In this document: in pieces, positions 24,689 to 37,296 of the stretch
Layout: each line of letters begins with the position of its first letter
Numbering within the stretch: position 1 is the stretch's first letter
Program-made: the position numbers and the translations under genes
Assembly (NCBI GenBank): GCA_016748015.1
Contig: JAAOMT010000618.1
Location: 65,301 to 129,300 of the forward strand
From: Geosiphon pyriformis
Lineage: Eukaryota; Glomeromycota; Glomeromycetes; Archaeosporales; Geosiphonaceae
Direction: 5' to 3'
Length of the DNA: 64,000 nt
The notes under the pieces: model-generated
What the model was told of the DNA's origin: nothing
Seen by the model: the letters and a program-made list of their open reading frames with translations, nothing else
The model's database searches: none

Positions 24689-25732
24689 TCACAAAGTTAC
24701 ATTGTGGTATCTAGCAGGGGCACTATATTTACTGGCATCGCTAACATTACCACTCCCATTACGACTCACATGATTACTAACACTTCGCCCAGATGTTAAT
24801 TTATGCAACCACTCTTGCTGCTGTAAAAATTGCTCCTTCAAACGATGTTGCTGAGACGCATTAATACGTTCATAAATCTCTGGGGGTATTTTCCCCCCAT
24901 TCCTTACTCTCAAATTTTCAAATGCGGCAGCACGTCTTCTAAATTTAGCAATACGTTTTCGACGTTCTAATTCGGCATATGATAATTCAAAATCCTCAGT
25001 ATCAGCACCACCAAAATCCCCATTTTCATCAGGCTGTTCAAATTTATGGGGTGGCGCGGTCAACGCACCAACAATAAGCTCTGAGAACCCACCAGCTATA
25101 GCACCAATTGTGAGACCTGTAAGTGCAGCAATTGCACAGAAAACGTACAAGGGATAAAAGACAGAGACTAAACCTAAAATGAAGGCGCAGGGTTTGTAGA
25201 CAACCCAGTTAAAGGAAGTTCCTACGATCTTGGTTATTACGGTGTAACTTGTGGTAATTATGCACGAGCCAAAAGCGATTAACAATTCGACAGGCTTCCA
25301 GAACATTTGAAGAATTTGAAGAATTATCATTAAAGATCTTCCCTCCTCACTTTTACAGTTACATGTTGCAGCTAGAGTTTGAGTGTCCGTCTCACGAATT
25401 GTAGTGTTTGAGGTAATTGACACCTTCCCATCCTCTTCTGCTTTGGTGTTTTCCGTCCAAGTTTTATCAACAATTGCTAGCTTCTCTTCGCTTTTGCTGT
25501 TCGACGCCAGGGCATTAGCGTCCTCTTCTGCCTTCATGATTTCGTTCCCACAGTCAACAATATCATCGAATTGTTCAGGGACTATTTCCATGAAAGCTGG
25601 TTTTTTTCCATCATGAGCATGAACTAAGACATTGAAGCTAAACAAGAGAGCGGTCAGAATCAAAAATACCAAAGACTTGTTCAACTTTTGAAGGTGGCCA
25701 CAGAATCCCATGTCTACCAAAATTAATTTCAC
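24689..25732 (-). CDS. Multi-pass membrane protein, 347 aa, unknown function
   Basis: Intronless and complete; family not recognised. Residues 18-39 form a hydrophobic signal-like segment (LVFLILTALLFSFNVLVHA), followed by an acidic polar stretch (41-128) with several possible N-glycosylation sites. A hydrophobic region at about 133-225 probably holds three membrane spans (MIILQILQMFWKPVELLIAF; CAFILGLVSVFYPLYVFCAI; GLTIGAIAGGF). The C-terminal part (230-347) is charged and helical, with an Arg-rich run (RRKRIAKFRRRAAAF) and Gln-rich coil. This suggests an ER or secretory-pathway protein with a cytosolic tail. The start at 25732 precedes the signal-like segment directly. Confidence 0.7.
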   Translation of the reverse strand: MKLILVDMGFCGHLQKLNKSLVFLILTALLFSFNVLVHAHDGKKPAFMEIVPEQFDDIVDCGNEIMKAEEDANALASNSKSEEKLAIVDKTWTENTKAEEDGKVSITSNTTIRETDTQTLAATCNCKSEEGRSLMIILQILQMFWKPVELLIAFGSCIITTSYTVITKIVGTSFNWVVYKPCAFILGLVSVFYPLYVFCAIAALTGLTIGAIAGGFSELIVGALTAPPHKFEQPDENGDFGGADTEDFELSYAELERRKRIAKFRRRAAAFENLRVRNGGKIPPEIYERINASQQHRLKEQFLQQQEWLHKLTSGRSVSNHVSRNGSGNVSDASKYSAPARYHNVTL

Positions 25733-27959
25733 TAAATACTTAAAAGGTAGAAGTTGCTTGAACTTTATTACTGAATTTCTCTTTTTTCATGTGAGAAACT
25801 AGAATAAAACTCTAGAAAGTGTGTTTTATTAAATATCGACTTTCTGCAGAAGTCGTCATAAAAATTCGTTAAAAAAATCAATAGCAAATGCTAATTCTAG
25901 AAGACGTGTTAAAAAGTGAAGTTTAAATAATTTATCTCATGTTAGCTCTGATCTTTTGGATACACAGCTTTAAATATTTAAGTTTTCTTATTTATTTTTA
26001 CTTTTTTCCACTTGCCTTATTATAAAACTTGAACCTATTTCAGCATTAAAAATTAGTGATAGTTTTTACAAAGTCTTATTTATTTTATAATTGTTTCTTA
26101 AATTTAAATATTCTTTTTAAATAAATTAATAATTGAAATTCTAAAAACATCTTAATTTTATAATTAATTATTTTAAATTAAATTAAAACTAAATTAGCGT
26201 AAATTAATTTTCAAAAGCATATTGAATAGTTTTAAATTAATTTTATTTATGCAATAAATACTTATTTATGTTTTGTATATAATTTCGTCCATTTAAGTTT
26301 TGATTTGGTATTATTACTATTGTTATAGTTTAGAATATCTTTATTGTTTTAACTAAATATAATTATTTTATTATTTAAACTACATATGTTTTCTATATAT
26401 GACTAATTACTCAGATTTATATTAAGACTACATTAATTAAACACTAAAATTTTTTTAGTTGTTTTTATTTTTTTAACAAAACTATTTTAATGTTTTTTAA
26501 AAAAAAGTCTTATTAATTCAAGTTTCTTTAATTATTTTATTGTATTTTAATATAGAATTCAGAACATTTCACAAAATTATTATTATTATTATATAGTCTA
26601 AATTAATAAGTGTGTTAACAAATATCATAAGAATAATTATATTTTTCAATTTATTTATAAATTTTATTAATTAAAATACTAGATTCTATATTTAATATAT
26701 TATTTTTTATAAATGCAATCTAAAACAATATTAACTTAATAATAAATTGTGTTAAAAAGTTAGCTGAATTAACCACAATTAGAACCAATTTTTGAATTTA
26801 AAATTTTAAAAAAAAGTTTTTTTTAACTTTATATTAAATATATTAGTAATTACTTATAATTTTGTAAAATAATTAACAGCTTAAAATAAAAAATAAAGCC
26901 AAAAAATTGGATTAAATTAATGTTTTTAAGACCAAATGCCCTAAAATTAAAGTAACAAATTAATAAATAAAAAAGTAAAACAATATAAAATTAGCAAAAA
27001 AATAAATTAAATAATTAATATATATATTTATTTTTAAAAATTTAAATAAAAAAATTAATACAATTTATTATAAAAGTATATTTCAATTAAAATTTTTAAA
27101 ATATAATAACAAATATTAATTATTTTTAACAGTCTTAAAATAAAAATTAATATAATTATAATAATTAGTACTACTTTTAATTTTGTTATAATTTTGACTA
27201 ATCTGTTAAAAATCTTGTTTTTTTTAAGATTAAAATAAATTTTAATTAGTTAAATAATAATAATTTAAGTATTATTAAGATATTTTTTTAAGTAATTAAA
27301 CTTTTAATTTTAATATTAAAAATATTATAAAAAAAACCAAATTGTTTTTAACTGAATTTATTTTTAAGAATCAAAATTTAATTAATAAATTAGATAAATT
27401 AAATTTATTTTTGATTCTTTTTGGTTTAATTTAATTTAGTTTTAACTAGTTTAAATAACTAATTATATGAAAAAAATACATAAATTATAATTATTTTATA
27501 TTATAGACTATATTTTATTAAAACAATAAAATAATAATATAATAAAAAACAGTATTAGAAATTCTGAAAATTTTAAAAATATTATTTAAATAACAAAAAT
27601 TAATTTATATATTAAAATAAAAATATATATTATTATTAACATTAAATTGTTATTAGATTTATTATCAATCTAAATTAATAAATTTAATAAATTAATTTAT
27701 TTTTAAAATATTTTTTTATATTTTAGATTATTGTTGCTGTTAAATTTATAATAAAATAACCAATTTTATGCTAATTATTTTGTATATTTATTTTGTAATA
27801 AAAGTTAACTTTTTATAAAAAAATCTTAATTGTTAATTTTTTAATAATATGTAATTATTTTGTTATAAAAATTAATTTTTTTATAGAAAATTTTAACTGT
27901 AAACTACTTAATAATATAAGAAAAAAATATAAAATATAAAAAAAATTGTTTTTAACTTA

Positions 27960-28400
27960 GACTTGAAATTAATTAAATACTTATTAAAATTAATAGCTAA
28001 TTAATTTTAGAATATTAATTAAAATTTGTAAATTTTAAACAATAATAATTATATAAATATTTATTTATTTATTTATTTTAAGCTAAAAATATATTTTTTT
28101 AAAGAAAAAAGTTTTTCTTTAAGACAATTTATTATAATATTATTTTATAATTTAGCACTTTTTTTTGCTAATATTTTGGTAAATTAAAATATATTTTGAC
28201 AAATTACAAGTTATTTTTATAAATTATTAATTATTTTTATAAATTATTAAATATTTTAAATATTTTAGTAAATTTTTAACTGTTATATAGTTTGGTATAT
28301 TAAATAATCTAATTATTGCATTTAATTATATTTGTGTATTATACAAATTAGATTATTAATTAAATAGTAATATTTAATAATTTGTTAAAATAATAAAAAA
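27960..28400 (-). repeat. AT-rich repeat family 1, inverted copy
   Basis: Read on the minus strand it has, in order, AATTTGTATAATACACAAATA, then a run of about 20-base units of the type AATTTRYTAAAATA, then AAATTATAAAATAATATTATA, an A-rich/T-rich hairpin (AAAGAAAAACTTTTTCTTT), and AAATTAATTAGCTATTAATTT. The same order occurs at 31370-31613 plus 39391-39670 and in large part at 40400-40700. Confidence 0.65.
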
Positions 28401-29689
28401 ACATTATAAAAATAATTTTATGCTAATTAATAATTTATATTTTTATTAATAACAATATTAATAAATTTAAAATTATATTATATGTTAAAAATATAAAAAT
28501 TTATGAAAAAAAGCTTTTTTTTTGTTAATAATTAAGCAAAAAATAAAAAAATTGCAATTTTTTTATTTTTTAAAGTATTTAAAATATCGTTATTGATAAA
28601 ATATTTATAATTATTAAAACTGCTTAATAATATTTTAAGAATTTTTTCTAAATAATAAAATAAAATAAAATCAAAACACTATTTTTAATTTTAAATAGAA
28701 ATTTTTTTTGTAAAAAATAAAATATTAACTTTAATTAGTTTTTTGATAATTATACTAATTTTATTTTAATTATATTAATTATAATATTTAATTTGAATTT
28801 AATTATAAATAATAATTTTTTTTTTTGAATAATAATAAAAATTGTTTATCAAAGCTATTTTTTAACTATATTATTTAATATATTAGTTTTTGGCTAATTA
28901 TTATTGATTTTATAAGCAAATTAAGTTATGTTTTTGTTTATGTTTTTAATTAATTATCTTATTAAGTTATTTAATTTTAAGAATTAAACTAATTAAATAA
29001 AAATAAAAGCTATTTTTTCTGTTTTTAGTAATATTATTTTTAAAAAATTATTAATTATTAAAAATTTTGTTTATAAAATATTTTTAAAGAAACACTGCAG
29101 ATTAATATTTAAATTCAAGTTATTTAAGCAATTATTATCTGGTTTCAGATGTAAAAAATCTTTAAATATAATAATTTAAGTCTTAAAAAATTGTTTGAAA
29201 TCAGTCCAAAACTGTTTATTTATTAATTTTAAAAAATAAAAAATAAAAAAAAATAGATTTTTCAAAATTTAAAAGCCATAATAATTTTTAAAAAACAAAA
29301 AAAAAATTGGTTTAACATTAATTATTTTATTGTAATATTAAAAAATTAAAAATTATATTTTTTAAAATATTATTTAAGATCTTCGAATATTTAGAAAGAA
29401 TTTATTTAATTAATTATTTAAAGATATAATTTTAGCTAAAATTTTTTTGCAAAATATTTATTGTCAAATTATATTTCTTAAAAGAAAAAAGCTTTTTTTA
29501 TACAAGTTTTTATTGTATTATTCTATGTTTTTAAACTTTTTGTTTTTATTAAGATATTTGCTAAATATAAATTTTAATAAACTATTTATTATTTCGAAAA
29601 ATTTTAGTTAATTTTAACTTAAATTGATTAAACTTTGTCTAAATTACTTAAAATCTATAAATTTCAGCTTAAACTATTTAAAATTTCTT

Positions 29690-29810
29690 TGTATTTAAAG
29701 TTTAAAATTTTATATATTTTAATTATAGTATTTTATTATACTTATAAATTAAAAATAATTTTGTACTAATTTAATATAAAAATTAAAATATTATAATAAA
29801 TTATATTAAT
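29690..29810 (+). repeat. AT-rich repeat family 1, 3' part
   Basis: Shares TATATTTTAATTATAGTATT and a following TTTATTATAYTTATAAATTAA block, plus the words TTAATATAAAAATTAAAATA, with 40890-40985, the segment just left of LINE-C. The similarity continues unevenly further left. Confidence 0.55.
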
Positions 29811-30046
29811 TTTTTTAGTCTATATTTAATTTATAATTTTGATAATTTTAATTAAATAGTTTGGTTTTTATTATTTTGTATTTTTTAATTAATTTTTATT
29901 TAGTAATTAATAATTCTGTTTTGTTTTAATTATTTTTAACAGTAATTATTATTTATATTCCAGCTGATAATATTAATATTAAATTTTATATAATAAAATT
30001 AATTTAATAATCAGATTATACTTGGTAATAAATAAAAAAATTTATA

Positions 30047-30085
<39 letters not shown>
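30047..30085. repeat. (TAA)n microsatellite
   Basis: About 12 TAA units directly upstream of the target-site duplication of LINE-A. They may derive from the tail of an earlier insertion, since the LINEs here end in A- and TAA-rich tails. Confidence 0.8.
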
Positions 30086-30087
<2 letters not shown>

Positions 30088-30100
30088 TACATAATAAATA

Positions 30101-30716
30101 GGTTGTATATAGGCGGCTGTCAGTTACAGTTAGAAAAAGGCTGTATAGCAGAAGTTATTCTGGTGTTTTGTGTTTGTTATGTGGCAGAATAGAGTTTTCT
30201 GATCATGTTTTTGCTTGTTTTGGTGACTCTAGTCTCCATAGAAACATTTTGGTTGAAGTTGTTGAAAAATGGATGTCGATGTCTGGTCTTTCGAGTTTAT
30301 CTCCATCTGCTATTTTGCTTTCACTCTTGTCATGTTCTTCGAATATGGGTCTTTATACAGTAGTGTACAAGAGTTTTGTAATAAGTAATTGGTATGCTGA
30401 AGCTGTTTTAGTTTTTGAGAGAAAAAAAAAAGCTACTTAGGCCCTAGTGGAATTCGTCAGATTTGTGGTGAAGTTGCAGTGCACTTAGATATGGGCTGTT
30501 AGGACCAAGCATAGAGTGGAGATGGAAAAGACTGATTTGGTTGGAGATAATGGTGTAATTTCTGGCTTGTTCAACAGTGTAGTTTTTATGTTGTCAGCTG
30601 GTATTGTCCATATGCTTGGTGTTATAGAATCTTTTGCTGTTAAGTTTGATAGGCACAAATTGTGTCATTTTTTTTTTGGTTTAGATGGTGATGTTTTTGT
30701 TACCATAGGTGTATAG
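30101..30716 (+). pseudogene. LINE-A ORF2 C-terminal fragment
   Basis: Fragment of the reverse-transcriptase polyprotein downstream of RNase H. It carries the Cys-x2-Cys ... His ... Cys zinc-binding motif typical of the C-terminus of I-group LINEs. An in-frame TAG (near 30438) and a further TAG near 30488 interrupt it. The closest relative in the window is LINE-E at 55995-56693. Confidence 0.8.
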
Positions 30717-30852
30717 TGTTGTCTTGTTTGGCCCAAGTGGTTGGTTATATGTAGTCTGTACATGAACTGTATTTAGTTGGTTCTACTTAGTTTGGTTTTA
30801 TGTACTAGATAGCAGTTGGACTTCACTCGTAAAACTTGTAATAAAAAAAATA
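30101..30852 (+). mobile_element. LINE-A, 5'-truncated non-LTR retrotransposon
   Basis: Only the last ~620 bases of ORF2 plus 3' UTR and tail survive. The coding part contains the C-terminal zinc motif region (CLLCGRIEFSDHVFACFG on the plus strand from about 30168), the same as in LINE-E. The 3' UTR (TTTAGTTGGTTCTACTTAG ... TGTACTAGATAGCAGTTGGA) ends in AATAAAAAAAATAATAATAA. The 10-base ATAATAAATA occurs at both 30091-30100 and 30853-30862 and is a plausible target-site duplication, though the TAA tail makes its right limit ambiguous. At least one in-frame stop and one frame change make it inactive. Confidence 0.85.
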
Positions 30853-30862
30853 ATAATAAATA

Positions 30863-31613
30863 TAAATTGTATTAAATACATAAAAAAATTGCCAAATTTT
30901 ATTTGAAAACATAAATATTTTAAATAAAATTTGATATAATTAATATTAAAATAAAATAAATTTTTTATTAATGTATTAAATTAATTATTTTAAATTTTAA
31001 ATTTTAAATTAGTTATAATTCATGTATTTTTATATGTAATTAGATATAAATTTAATTTAAATTAAATAATATTGAAATTAAAAAAAAACTTATTCTAAGA
31101 AAATATTTTATTTATAAAAAAACAACCAAAATATAATTATTAAAAACTATTTTACTTATCTATTTGATAATATTATTTGTATTTAGCTTAATATTAAAAC
31201 TTTAAAAATTTCAAAAAATTATTGTATTAATAGAAACTTCTATTATCAAATATATTTATATTATTATTGTTTTTAACTTTATATTTTATCTAAAGTTTAG
31301 TAATTATTACATACAATTTATTTAATTTATTACTATTACCAATCGAAAATTGAGTTATTAATTAGCATAGATTATTTTTATAATTTTTATTATTAATTAG
31401 TATATATTATTATTTTAACTTATTATTTATTATTTTATTAAATTACCAAATATTATTATTCAATTAATAATTCAATTTATATAATACACAAGTATAATTA
31501 AAGACAATAATCAAATTATATAATATTTTAAATTATATAACATTAAGAATTTACATTTAAAAATTTATCAAAATATTTAATAATTTGTTAAAATAATTTA
31601 TAGTTATTATAAT
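30863..31613. repeat. AT-rich block ending in left half of a family-1 repeat copy
   Basis: No gene. From about 31370 to 31613 it matches the 5' part of family 1 (TATAATACACAAGTATAATTA, then AAAATATTTAATAATTTGTTA). It stops exactly at the LINE-B insertion site, with target-site copy GTTATTATAAT at 31603-31613. The rest of the same repeat resumes at 39391. Confidence 0.65.
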
Positions 31614-34600
31614 TTTTTTTTTAAACTGTTTAATGAATGAAGTCCAACCACTATTTAGTACATAGAGCCAGACTAAATGGCTCAAACTAAATGTGATTCA
31701 CATACTTTCTACATGTGGCTAGCCATTCAGACCAGACAAAGCAACACTATGCACTAACACAAACACAAGGATTACCATCCAAACCCGAAAAAAAAAGGCA
31801 AGGCCTGTGATGGCCGAAACCAATAGAAAAAGACTCAGTAATGCCAAGCAACCTAACCACACTGTCAGAAAGCACAAAAGACATACTATGTGATAGACCC
31901 AACACCAAGCTATTGTCACTGACCAAGTTAGCTCTCTCCATGTCTGACCTAAACTTAGATCTAACTAACCACACCCTAGAACAATGCAACTTAACCAAAA
32001 ACCTTACAAAATTAATAACTACACAAGAAGTTTTCTTAATATCATCGAAAACACCAGCCACTTCAGCACACCAACTCTTCATCACAAATTCTTTACACAA
32101 AACCGAATATCTGCCAACATTCAAAAGACAAGAATTAAGAACCTGAAAAACAGAAGAAGAAGACAGGTTGCAAATGCCAACCAGAAAAACCCAATGTGCT
32201 AAAGTCTCCAATAGAATCTCCTTATGAGTGTGAACATCTTGTGGACAAGAGAAAACATGGTTGGGCAATTCCACCTCCCCACACAACAAGCATTGAACAC
32301 CTGGATAACATCTATCATACAACCTTTTTCTGACTGCTACTAACAACCTCCTATGTAAAGCCTTCATCAAATATGTATGAAAATCTGCCAATTTTTGGCT
32401 GGTAAACCCAACAAGCATGTGTGAGTCAGGATGTCAGATCCTTACAAAAGAAACCCAATCAAAATTCCCTAATATGTCAACAGAAACCACATTACGGCCT
32501 GGACCAACTTCCCAATGAGTGCGACAAACGGACCTAAATAAATCTCTGACAAAGTGATGAGCATTGCCCAAGACCACAGTGTTTTCAGCCACCAAAAAAC
32601 GTTCACAGACCCTCACCGGTAAAACATAGAAAGAGCCAGCAGCCTCATCTGCAAATCTGTCAGCTTTTACATTACCAGAAACACCAGCATAGCCTCTGAC
32701 CTTGGCCCAACTTACACTAAGATTCTTATCCCTAATCAAATTAAAAACATGCCTATGCTTAACCCAACAGCAGTTGTGAAAATCCAAAACCTCAGATGAC
32801 AACTCAGAAACACATGCATCAATAGCAGCTTGACTGTCAAGAAACAAGAGCACTGAACAAGAGAATAAAACACATTCCAAAGCAAAAGTAACAGCTTGCA
32901 ACTCAGCCATAGTAGAAGACAAGAGGCCACAAACCCTGACACCAATGCTCAAATCCAAAGCCAGAAAATATGCAGCAGCACCACTCAACACATTAGCAGA
33001 ACCAGCACCCATTAATGACCCATTTGTGTAAACCTCAAAACAGCCAGACCAGACCCCATGTAAACCATCCCACACAGAGGAAAACACATCAGATTTCAAA
33101 ATATTCAAACCACAAAAATAAACAGTGCCAGAAGAGCCAGAAGAGCCAGAGGAGAAGAAACCCTTATCCAGCAAATACTTAGATACAACCACAAACCAAA
33201 GAGGCACTGGGCCCCATGGATCTAACTGTTTTCAATAACGAAAAGTCTTTTAATCCAACAGAACACCCTTTTTATCGAAGATCCAATCTCCAAAAGCAAC
33301 ACCATAATATTTAAGAGACCAAACAGAATCAAAGTACAAAGACTCCCCAAGAATCAAAGACATCGAAAAATGATCAGGATGACAAAAAGCATTAGGGAGG
33401 TTGTTCACCAAAGAGAAACCATTGTCCAAAAAAATCTTCACTACATCTGCCAAAAAATTATTCACCAGACTAACACACAGCTTAACAGGAGCTTGAAGAG
33501 GATTCAAGAAAGCCTACCCCTGGACCTGCAAGTCCAGACACCTATGTTTAAACAAATAACCAAGGATGCCAGGGACATTAGAAAAGAAAATTAAAGAGGC
33601 CACTTTTGCCTTAGATTGCACTTGCTCAAAAGACTTCAAGCCATATAGAGAGGGATGATGCAGAGCAGCATCAAGAAAATCACAGGGTAGATGTGCCTTG
33701 GACTTGAAGCCTTTTTTAACCAAAATGTCTCACTTGCAGCAAACACCAGATGAAACAAAACTGAACTGTGTTCAGTAACTAACAATGGGCTGTAAAGCAG
33801 CCAAGACCAAATAAGAAAACTGTTTATCCATAATTACTTTCCTTAGCACTGTGTGGACAAAAAAACAAACATCTGAGTGAGCCTTGGCCAAACTCGGTTT
33901 GGACAACTCTTCAGTTGATAAAAAAATATCCAAATATCTGTGAACTTTGCCCTTCTTGGTGATAAAGATTGGCTGACCACTTATACTTAAAAAAACAAAC
34001 CTAACATCCTAATTAATTAGTATAGTCACCATTTTTTCATTGTTTATAGAAATGTTGTTGATAGAGAAGAAATCACTAGCAATATTCAAAGCATACTGCA
34101 TGGAAGATTGGCAATCCCCAACCCAAATCATATCATTCACAAAAGCACCAACAGCAAAGAATGAAGACATCCCACCACTATTCTTGATCCTGCCAGTTTT
34201 TGTCACAAACTTCATATCAATATGATATCCACACAAATGTTCATGTCTTTTAACCTTACACAAGAGTGGATCATAGAAAATTCACCAAAGAAGAGGCAAA
34301 AAGATCTTACCTTGATCAAGGCCATCATGTACTCTGTAACCATTTGAGAGACCAAAATCAGTCATCACTCTATTAACTCTGTCCTCATGAATCCCACCAA
34401 AAAATTCAACAAATCTGTCACACATTTTAATACAACGCAGACTAGTCCTCAAATGGTGCCAACCAACAGAATTATATGCCTTGTGCATATCCTGTAACAC
34501 CAACCAAAGTTCCCTATTTTTTTTGAAAGCATCTTCTACCACTGATCCAACAGCAAACACAGGAGATTGAATGGAAGTACCCTTCAGCACTGAGAAATTG

Positions 34601-36200
34601 TCACCATGAAGAACGTTAAACTTGCTGCACATAAATGAAATTCTGTCCGAAAAAATCTTAGAGAGAATTTTTCTGGCTGTTTTGATTAAGGCAATAGGGC
34701 AAGTATTTATTAGAACTCTATTCCAATCATAAGGTTTTAGAATCATTGAGACCCAGGCTCTCTTCCACAAAGCAGACACAACAGACAAACACACATTTAA
34801 CAACACCAAGAGGCACTTCATCATCTTTTCACTACCATGCTTCCAAAGTTTATTAGTAATGCCAGACAATTCAGCAGCTTTACCATCAGGCAGACCACCA
34901 ATGACCAGAAGCAACTTACTTAAACTAATAACATCCATAACACCAGAAAAAGCATCATCCCTAACATGGGCCAAAGGAGCATATTGATGGGTCCAAAGAT
35001 CAGGCAGCACTGAAAACACCATCTACTTCCTTATCCAACCCTTTATAATCCTGTCAATTTTCAACTTTACCTCCTCAGACTCCAAAACAAGCTCATCATC
35101 AACCACTAAATGATCCAACACTGCCTTCCAAAATGGCCAACCTAAAACACTCCTGATTATGCTGTCCTTGTCAAAGCAAAACTTTTCCATGCGTTTCTCA
35201 ATAGTCTCCTGTGCCAATTTTGATTTATACATCTTGGATTTCCTGTACTCTCTTTTGACAACTGATAAAAACTTAAAAACATCAGCCCTTTCTCAACCAG
35301 AATCAATTATGTCCACCAACACAAGAGTCTTATTAGCATCCAACATAGACCATTTTCTCACCAGATGGTCAAAATCAGAGGTATTAGCTGAGCCAAATTT
35401 TTTGACAATTTTGACAATTAGCAACTCCAAACCCAGAAATTTAGAAGATTGTTTATTTTTTGAACAATGAAACTCATTAAACCAGCATCAGGAAAATGTC
35501 ACATCTGCAGAATCTACCAAAACCTTTTCCAACAGAGATCATATAACATCCAAATCATGATTAGCAGCAGCAGCACAAAAACTATCCATAACATCTAAAA
35601 CTGCAGCAGAAGAGCAGTCTCTGAAATGAGACTATTTAGCTTCATCCACATCCTTAATATTAAACTTCCAACAATCCTTGTTAGCATGCTTGCGCAAACT
35701 ATTCAAATGAACATCCAAAAGCCCACCCAATCTAACTAAAATCATAACAGCATTGTGATTAGTGTTGAAGAAGCCCAAAACAGAGTTCACTCCATGGCCA
35801 ACAACAACAGAAGCTAAATTCTTACTAATAAAAATGAAATCAATAGTTTTCTTAACCCCCCTAAAATTACCTTATGTAGGAGTCCAAACTAAAGAATGAC
35901 CAGTGAATGAATTGACCAAACCCAAACTCAAGCAGAACTTGAAGCTTGCACTTCTCCCAGATTTATTTTTATTGAAGTCCCCACCCAGAATGACAAAAGT
36001 GCTAAAGTTAGCAGCCTTAGCAATGAGAGAGTTAACCTCAGAAGCCTGACCAAAATAGACACTGGAAGAAACACCAATATACAAACCAACAACAGAAACC
36101 AAAAGCTTGTTTTTGAACAAAAGCCGCACCACAACGATCTGATCAGGCACCTCCTCAACCTTAGAAACATGACAAGCCAAAGAATTGTTCATAATAACGG

Positions 36201-37067
36201 TGTTACAGGTGATTATTTCTGTTGTTGAATTAAATAACAAACCCATAACTTGGTGCTTAAAAGCTATTTCCATGGATAAGTTTCTGTAAGTGTGGTATCT
36301 GAAGGTTTTGATGGAGTCTTTTGTATAATGAACAGAGATTCAAGGGTGTTAATAGTAGAGGTTTCTTTCCAAGAGTTTTCCCAATTTCTTTTTCAGCATG
36401 GTGGCTGGATTTAGTCTGGCAGTTATGCTCTTCTGGTAAGCTATCCAATAATATATAAAATCCTACCCTTATTTCTGGGTCTTTTACCAGGCTATCCTTG
36501 ACATCAATAACTTGGTGCTTAATCTTTTAATCAATTAGTATACAACAACAAAATCAAAAAGAAAATAAAATAAAGAAAATAGAGAAAATAAGCCAAGGCA
36601 ATTCGATATGTTAGTATCTTGTCAATAGCCGTGATCAAGAGCTATTGTTCCAGCATGGTTAAGTATTAATTACTATCAACATTTTATGTTGATAGTAGAG
36701 AGTGGGTTGAGATATGGAATAATTATTTATTTAATGATTAGGAACTGAAATGTTACTTATATTAAATCTAAACTGAGAGATCTGTCTTTTTAGCTTCTAA
36801 TCCTACTGCTATATATACATAATTGAGATTCTTCAATTCCTTAATTTTTTATGACAGGAATCCTGGAATTCCTGGAATCCTACAATTCCTTTGAAAGGAA
36901 TTCTGGAATTCTGGAATCCTGCAATTCTTCATTGGGGAATCCTGAAATTCTTGGAATCCTGTAATTCCTGAAAGGAATCCTGAAATTCCACATTTACTAT
37001 GCATATTTCTAATTGGCTAATATCTACTGACTAATAATACTATATTTTCTATATTCTATGAGTAACA
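36201..37067 (-). mobile_element. Solo LTR of a Ty3-like element inside LINE-B
   Basis: Starts TGTTACTC and ends GTAACA on the minus strand (6-base terminal inverted repeat TGTTAC/GTAACA). It is similar over its whole length to the LTR at 56785-57588. Flanking plus-strand tetramers are ACGG (36197-36200) and ATGG (37068-37071): a 4-base target duplication with one C-to-T change at a CG. Removing the LTR and one tetramer restores the endonuclease frame (GVAVIMNN), matching LINE-C. The rightmost third carries an array of GGAATTCC-like units. Confidence 0.92.
36855..36990. repeat. GGAATTCC/GGAATCCTG array in the solo LTR
   Basis: Degenerate short units such as GGAATCCTGGAATTCC and TGCAATTCCT, in both orientations, so the tract is also rich in overlapping palindromes. 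The equivalent tract in the second LTR is at 57380-57515. Confidence 0.8.
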
Positions 37068-37296
37068 ATGGCAACACCAGTGCCAAGAAAACCAACTTCC
37101 AAACCAGAAGTAAAGATATGAACACCATTATATTCACCCTTGATCCATAGACCAATAGAAGATTTCAACTTAGTCTCAGTAATAGAAGACATCATATTCC
37201 CAGAACTCACATGCCAATGAACAACGTCTGCTTGTTTTGTAGGAACATTGATACCCCAAACATTGCATGTAGCAAATTTCCAGATCAACTCAATTA

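Larger units (their letters stand above)
25733..30090. other. Long AT-rich block with repeat family 1
   Basis: After about 200 bases of ordinary upstream DNA the block is almost pure A/T to about 30090, with only a handful of CG dinucleotides (for example near 26284, 28588, 29382 and 29595). No genes. It contains an inverted copy of AT-rich repeat family 1 (about 27960-28400) and a further match (about 29690-29810). Near 27783-27905 a TAATTATTTTG-headed unit is imperfectly duplicated in tandem. Confidence 0.7.

Noticed and set aside
36257-36448. Minus-strand frame of 63 codons within the solo LTR
   Set aside because: Lies wholly in the LTR; the second LTR has no equivalent open frame of the same sequence.
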